Both the position numbers and the translations under genes were made by a program. The notes beneath the pieces were generated by a model that saw only the letters and a list, made by a program, of their open reading frames with translations, did not search any database and was not told where the DNA came from. Positions 30,453-32,990 of a stretch of 32,990 bases of DNA are shown in pieces. The stretch's first letter is position 1. Every line of letters begins with the position of its first letter. This DNA is from Nitratidesulfovibrio liaohensis (lineage in GTDB: Bacteria > Desulfobacterota > Desulfovibrionia > Desulfovibrionales > Desulfovibrionaceae): contig NZ_VSMK01000802.1 of assembly GCF_011682075.1 (NCBI RefSeq), forward strand, positions 1-32,990, written 5' to 3'.

Positions 30453-31100
30453 ATGCTCGACATGAAGCGCAACCGTGAGCGCATGGTGAAACAGCAGATC
30501 GAGACGCGCGGCATCACCGACACGGCCGTACTTGCGGCCATGCGTTCCGTGCCGCGTCACCTGTTCGTGCAGGAAGCCCTGCGCGCCCAGGCCTACGAGG
30601 ACCACCCCCTGCCCATCGGGCATGGCCAGACCATTTCGCAGCCGTTCATAGTGGCGCTCATGTCGCAGATCATCGAGCCGCAACCGGGCCTGCGCGTGCT
30701 GGAGATCGGCACGGGATCCGGCTACCAGGCCGCCGTGCTGGCGGAAATGGGCATGGACGTGTACACGGTGGAACGCATCCGCGAACTGCACGCCGCCGCG
30801 CGCGACCTGTTGCGCACGCTGAAGTACCGCAAGGTGCGGCTGAAGCTGGACGACGGTACTCTGGGCTGGCCAGAGGCCGCCCCCTACGACCGCATCCTGG
30901 TCACGGCGGGCGGACCGGAAGTGCCGCTGCCGCTCATCGAGCAACTGGCCGACCCCGGTATCCTGGTCATTCCCGTGGGGGCCAGCAAGCGCATGCAGGA
31001 ACTGGTTGTGGTGCGCAAGCAGGGCGGCCGCGTGGTGCGCGAAAGCAAGGGGGGCGTGGCCTTCGTGGACCTGGTGGGCACCCACGGCTGGCGCGGCTGA
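30453..31100 (+). CDS. pcm: Protein-L-isoaspartate O-methyltransferase
   Basis: Repairs damaged proteins by methylating L-isoaspartyl residues with S-adenosylmethionine, starting their return to normal aspartyl bonds. The 215-residue protein is a normal length for bacterial PCM. Motif I of the SAM fold is [15 protein letters not shown] (83-97). The family-specific substrate loop reads [17 protein letters not shown] (54-70), and [21 protein letters not shown] is the post-motif region. AGAGGA lies 6 nt before the ATG at 30453, so the upstream in-frame extension from 30363 is not used. It is not paired here with surE or nlpD/rpoS as in enterobacteria; the next gene is a YqaA-like membrane protein 123 bp downstream. 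Confidence 0.95.
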   Translation: MLDMKRNRERMVKQQIETRGITDTAVLAAMRSVPRHLFVQEALRAQAYEDHPLPIGHGQTISQPFIVALMSQIIEPQPGLRVLEIGTGSGYQAAVLAEMGMDVYTVERIRELHAAARDLLRTLKYRKVRLKLDDGTLGWPEAAPYDRILVTAGGPEVPLPLIEQLADPGILVIPVGASKRMQELVVVRKQGGRVVRESKGGVAFVDLVGTHGWRG

Positions 31101-31223
31101 CCTCCGCGCCTGGCCGGGCGGTGGAGGGAGCATTCCGTCCCTTCGCAATCCTTGCCTTCGTCCTCCCTGCCTTGTAGCGCCCAAGCCCGCGCCGCCTCCA
31201 ACACCCCGAGGACAATCGACGTC

Positions 31224-31811
31224 ATGCGTTTTTTCTCCCGCCTTCTCGACAGGCTGTGGGCCGCAGCAGCATCGCGCGGCGCCGTGCGCATGCTGGTGCT
31301 GGTCTCGTTCACCGAGTCGGTCTTCTTTCCGCTGCCGCCGGACCTGCTGCTGATTCCCATGGCCCTGGCCGCGCGCGAACGGACGCTGCGCCTTGCTGCC
31401 ATCTGCCTTGCCGCATCGGTGGCGGGCGGCGTTGCGGGATATTTCGTAGGCATGTTCTTCATGGACGTGGCAGGCATGCCCATCGTGCGGTTCTACGGTC
31501 TGCAGGAGCAGTACCACGCTGTGAAGGAATGGTACGACGCCTACAGCGCCTGGGCCGTGGCGGTTGCCGGGCTTACCCCGGTGCCGTACAAGCTGTGCAC
31601 CCTCACCGCCGGGGCCTTCCGCATCGACTTCGCCACCTTCCTGCTGGCGTCGGTGGCCAGCCGGGGGCTGCGCTTCTTCGTCATCGCGGGGCTCATCTAC
31701 CTGTTCGGCGAACGTGTGCGCTATTTTCTGGAACGCCGGTTCGACCTCGTGCTGCTGGTTACGCTGGTGCTCGGGGTGCTGGGTTTCATGGCGCTCAAGT
31801 TCCTGAACTGA
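31224..31811 (+). CDS. YqaA/VTT-family membrane protein
   Basis: Integral inner-membrane protein of the DedA/VTT superfamily, YqaA-like branch. Some family members act as lipid scramblases or flippases, but the specific substrate is unknown. The 195-residue protein has about five hydrophobic segments: around 20-45 (FTESVFFPLPPDLLLIPMAL, with the family's acidic residue before the proline-rich turn), 53-76, 110-135, 137-165 and 172-193. The glycine/arginine motif TAGAFRIDFATFLLASVASRG is typical. The start at 31224 has GAGGA about 11 nt upstream, a longish gap; a start at 31152 would add 24 low-complexity residues and is less likely. Confidence 0.85.
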   Translation: MRFFSRLLDRLWAAAASRGAVRMLVLVSFTESVFFPLPPDLLLIPMALAARERTLRLAAICLAASVAGGVAGYFVGMFFMDVAGMPIVRFYGLQEQYHAVKEWYDAYSAWAVAVAGLTPVPYKLCTLTAGAFRIDFATFLLASVASRGLRFFVIAGLIYLFGERVRYFLERRFDLVLLVTLVLGVLGFMALKFLN

Positions 31812-31974
31812 CGCCCGGTTCGCAGCGCCTTTGGGCGCCGCGCCGTTGTCCGGTCCTTTTGCTTGACGGGGCGGCGCGATTCATTACCTTACCGGGGCGG
31901 GCAAGCCCCGCCGCATCGCAATTCCATGGCCCGCCGCGCCACCGGCCAGGCGGCCACAGACAAGGAGCATCCAT

Positions 31975-32871
31975 ATGTCCTCGTGCAGCACCTGCCCCTC
32001 GGCGAAGAACAAGGCCGAAACGGGCAAGCCCAGCGCCGGCATGGCCATTCAGGACGAGATCATCTCCTCCACGCTGGGGCGGATCAGATACAAGCTCTTC
32101 ATCATGAGCGGCAAGGGCGGGGTGGGCAAAAGCTCCGTCACCGTGAACACGGCGGCTGCCCTGGCCGCACGCGGCTACAAGGTGGGCATCCTGGACGTGG
32201 ATATCCACGGCCCCAGCGTGCCCAACCTGCTGGGCCTGCGGGCGGGCATAGAGGCCGACGAACGCGGCGGCCTGCTGAATCCCGCGAAATACAACGACAA
32301 CCTGTTCGTCATCTCCATGGATTCGCTGCTCAAGGACCGCGACACGGCGGTGCTGTGGCGTGGCCCCAAGAAGACGGCGGCCATCCGCCAGTTCGTGTCC
32401 GACGTGAACTGGGGTGACCTCGACTTCCTGCTCATCGATTCCCCCCCCGGCACCGGCGACGAACACATGACCGTGCTGAAGACCATCCCCGACGCCCTGT
32501 GCGTGGTGGTGACCACCCCGCAGGAAATCTCGCTGGCCGATGTGCGCAAGGCCATCAACTTCCTGCAGTACGCCCAGGCCAACGTGCTGGGCGTGGTCGA
32601 GAACATGAGCGGCCTGTACTGTCCGCATTGCGGCGGCGAAATTTCGCTGTTCAAGAAGGGCGGTGGCCGCGAACTGGCCGAGAAGTACGGTTTGACCTTC
32701 CTGGGGGCCGTGCCGCTGGACCCGGCCACCGTGGTGGCTGCCGACCGGGGCGTGCCCGTGGTGATGCTGGAAGAGGATTCGCGCGCCAAGCAGGGCTTTC
32801 TGGAACTGGCCGACAACATCGCTGCCGCGTCCGAGAACAGCCTGGAAGCCGTGGCCAGCACCCACGCCTGA
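31975..32871 (+). CDS. Mrp/NBP35 family ATP-binding iron-sulphur carrier protein
   Basis: P-loop ATPase of the Mrp/ApbC/Nbp35 group, which holds and delivers Fe-S clusters to apoproteins; Desulfovibrio has many Fe-S enzymes. The 298-residue protein has Walker A MSGKGGVGKSS (44-54), a deviant type with the signature lysine, then DVDIHGPSVPNLLG and IDSPPGTGDEHM. CPHC (C216, C219) is the cluster-binding pair bridging the dimer. The N-terminus has a second CxxC, C4 and C7 in MSSCSTCPS, resembling the N-terminal cluster site of Nbp35 more than short Mrp. AAGGAG lies 7 nt before the ATG. It is transcribed alone and followed by a GC-rich hairpin. Confidence 0.92.
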   Translation: MSSCSTCPSAKNKAETGKPSAGMAIQDEIISSTLGRIRYKLFIMSGKGGVGKSSVTVNTAAALAARGYKVGILDVDIHGPSVPNLLGLRAGIEADERGGLLNPAKYNDNLFVISMDSLLKDRDTAVLWRGPKKTAAIRQFVSDVNWGDLDFLLIDSPPGTGDEHMTVLKTIPDALCVVVTTPQEISLADVRKAINFLQYAQANVLGVVENMSGLYCPHCGGEISLFKKGGGRELAEKYGLTFLGAVPLDPATVVAADRGVPVVMLEEDSRAKQGFLELADNIAAASENSLEAVASTHA

Positions 32872-32909
32872 TATCCGCCCGACGGCCGCCTGACGTAGCC
32901 AGACTGAGA

Positions 32910-32947
32910 CCGGGCCGGTGCGTGCGAAGTCGCGCGCCCCGGCCCGG
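32910..32947 (+). terminator. Hairpin after the Mrp gene
   Basis: A 9-bp stem CCGGGCCGG/CCGGCCCGG (32910-32918 with 32939-32947) begins about 40 bp past the stop. There is no T-run, so it is a terminator candidate only. Confidence 0.4.
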
Positions 32948-32990
32948 CTGCCTCCCTCTGCCAAGGCCGCCTGCGCGCCGGTTGCCGCCC

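Noticed and set aside
1-32990. Sigma-54 (-24/-12) promoters, tRNAs, rRNAs, CRISPR arrays, insertion sequences, prophage or toxin-antitoxin pairs
   Set aside because: None was seen. The GG-N10-GC candidates that I inspected near rpoN, kdsA and ppaC had wrong spacing.

Overview
The window is a GC-rich chromosomal segment with no tRNA, rRNA, insertion sequence, phage or CRISPR signal. Gene content points to a Gram-negative sulphate reducer of the Desulfovibrionaceae (Desulfovibrio/Nitratidesulfovibrio type). It has lipopolysaccharide genes, rpoN, a Mn-dependent family II pyrophosphatase, a divergent pyruvate carboxylase beside an oversized PEP synthase, and an Mrp/NBP35 ATPase. This placement is inferred from protein character, not from a search.

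Layout. 1-1232: 3' part of gpmI and a small zinc-ribbon protein, closed by a bidirectional terminator. 1346-3495 (minus strand): a 145-aa unknown with a clear promoter and palindromic operator, a 132-aa zinc-binding unknown, and purQ. 3496-4023: a long structured divergent region with back-to-back promoters for purQ and pyrG and a phased array of CATG palindromes. 4024-5676: pyrG, followed by two hairpins. 6155-9755: kdsA-kdsC-lptC-lptA-lptB, tightly overlapping, for Kdo synthesis and LPS export. 10135-15694: rpoN-hpf-ptsN-rapZ and then mannose-family PTS EIIA-EIIB-EIIC. This is the kdsC-lpt-rpoN-hpf-ptsN-rapZ order known from E. coli, with Man-type PTS genes where E. coli has npr. The EIIC frame is broken at a run of nine T. 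15848-16768: ppaC under a promoter whose -10 box lies inside a Rex-type operator. 16992-18407 (minus): a tRNA nucleotidyltransferase with a shortened catalytic loop. 18490-27239: biotin ligase, pyruvate carboxylase and PEP synthase, a C3/C4 module in which the ligase probably biotinylates the carboxylase. 27494-27874: DUF488. 28137-29951 (minus): M23 peptidase and a CBS-pair protein. 30453-32871: pcm, a YqaA/VTT membrane protein and an Mrp-type Fe-S ATPase.

The least ordinary items are the T9 frameshift in EIIC, the candidate Rex operator on ppaC, the non-canonical biotin site and C-terminal zinc ribbon of the pyruvate carboxylase, the CCA enzyme with a loop deletion and altered motif D, the enlarged PEP synthase, and the purQ-pyrG control region. 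No wholly new multi-gene defence or mobile system was seen.
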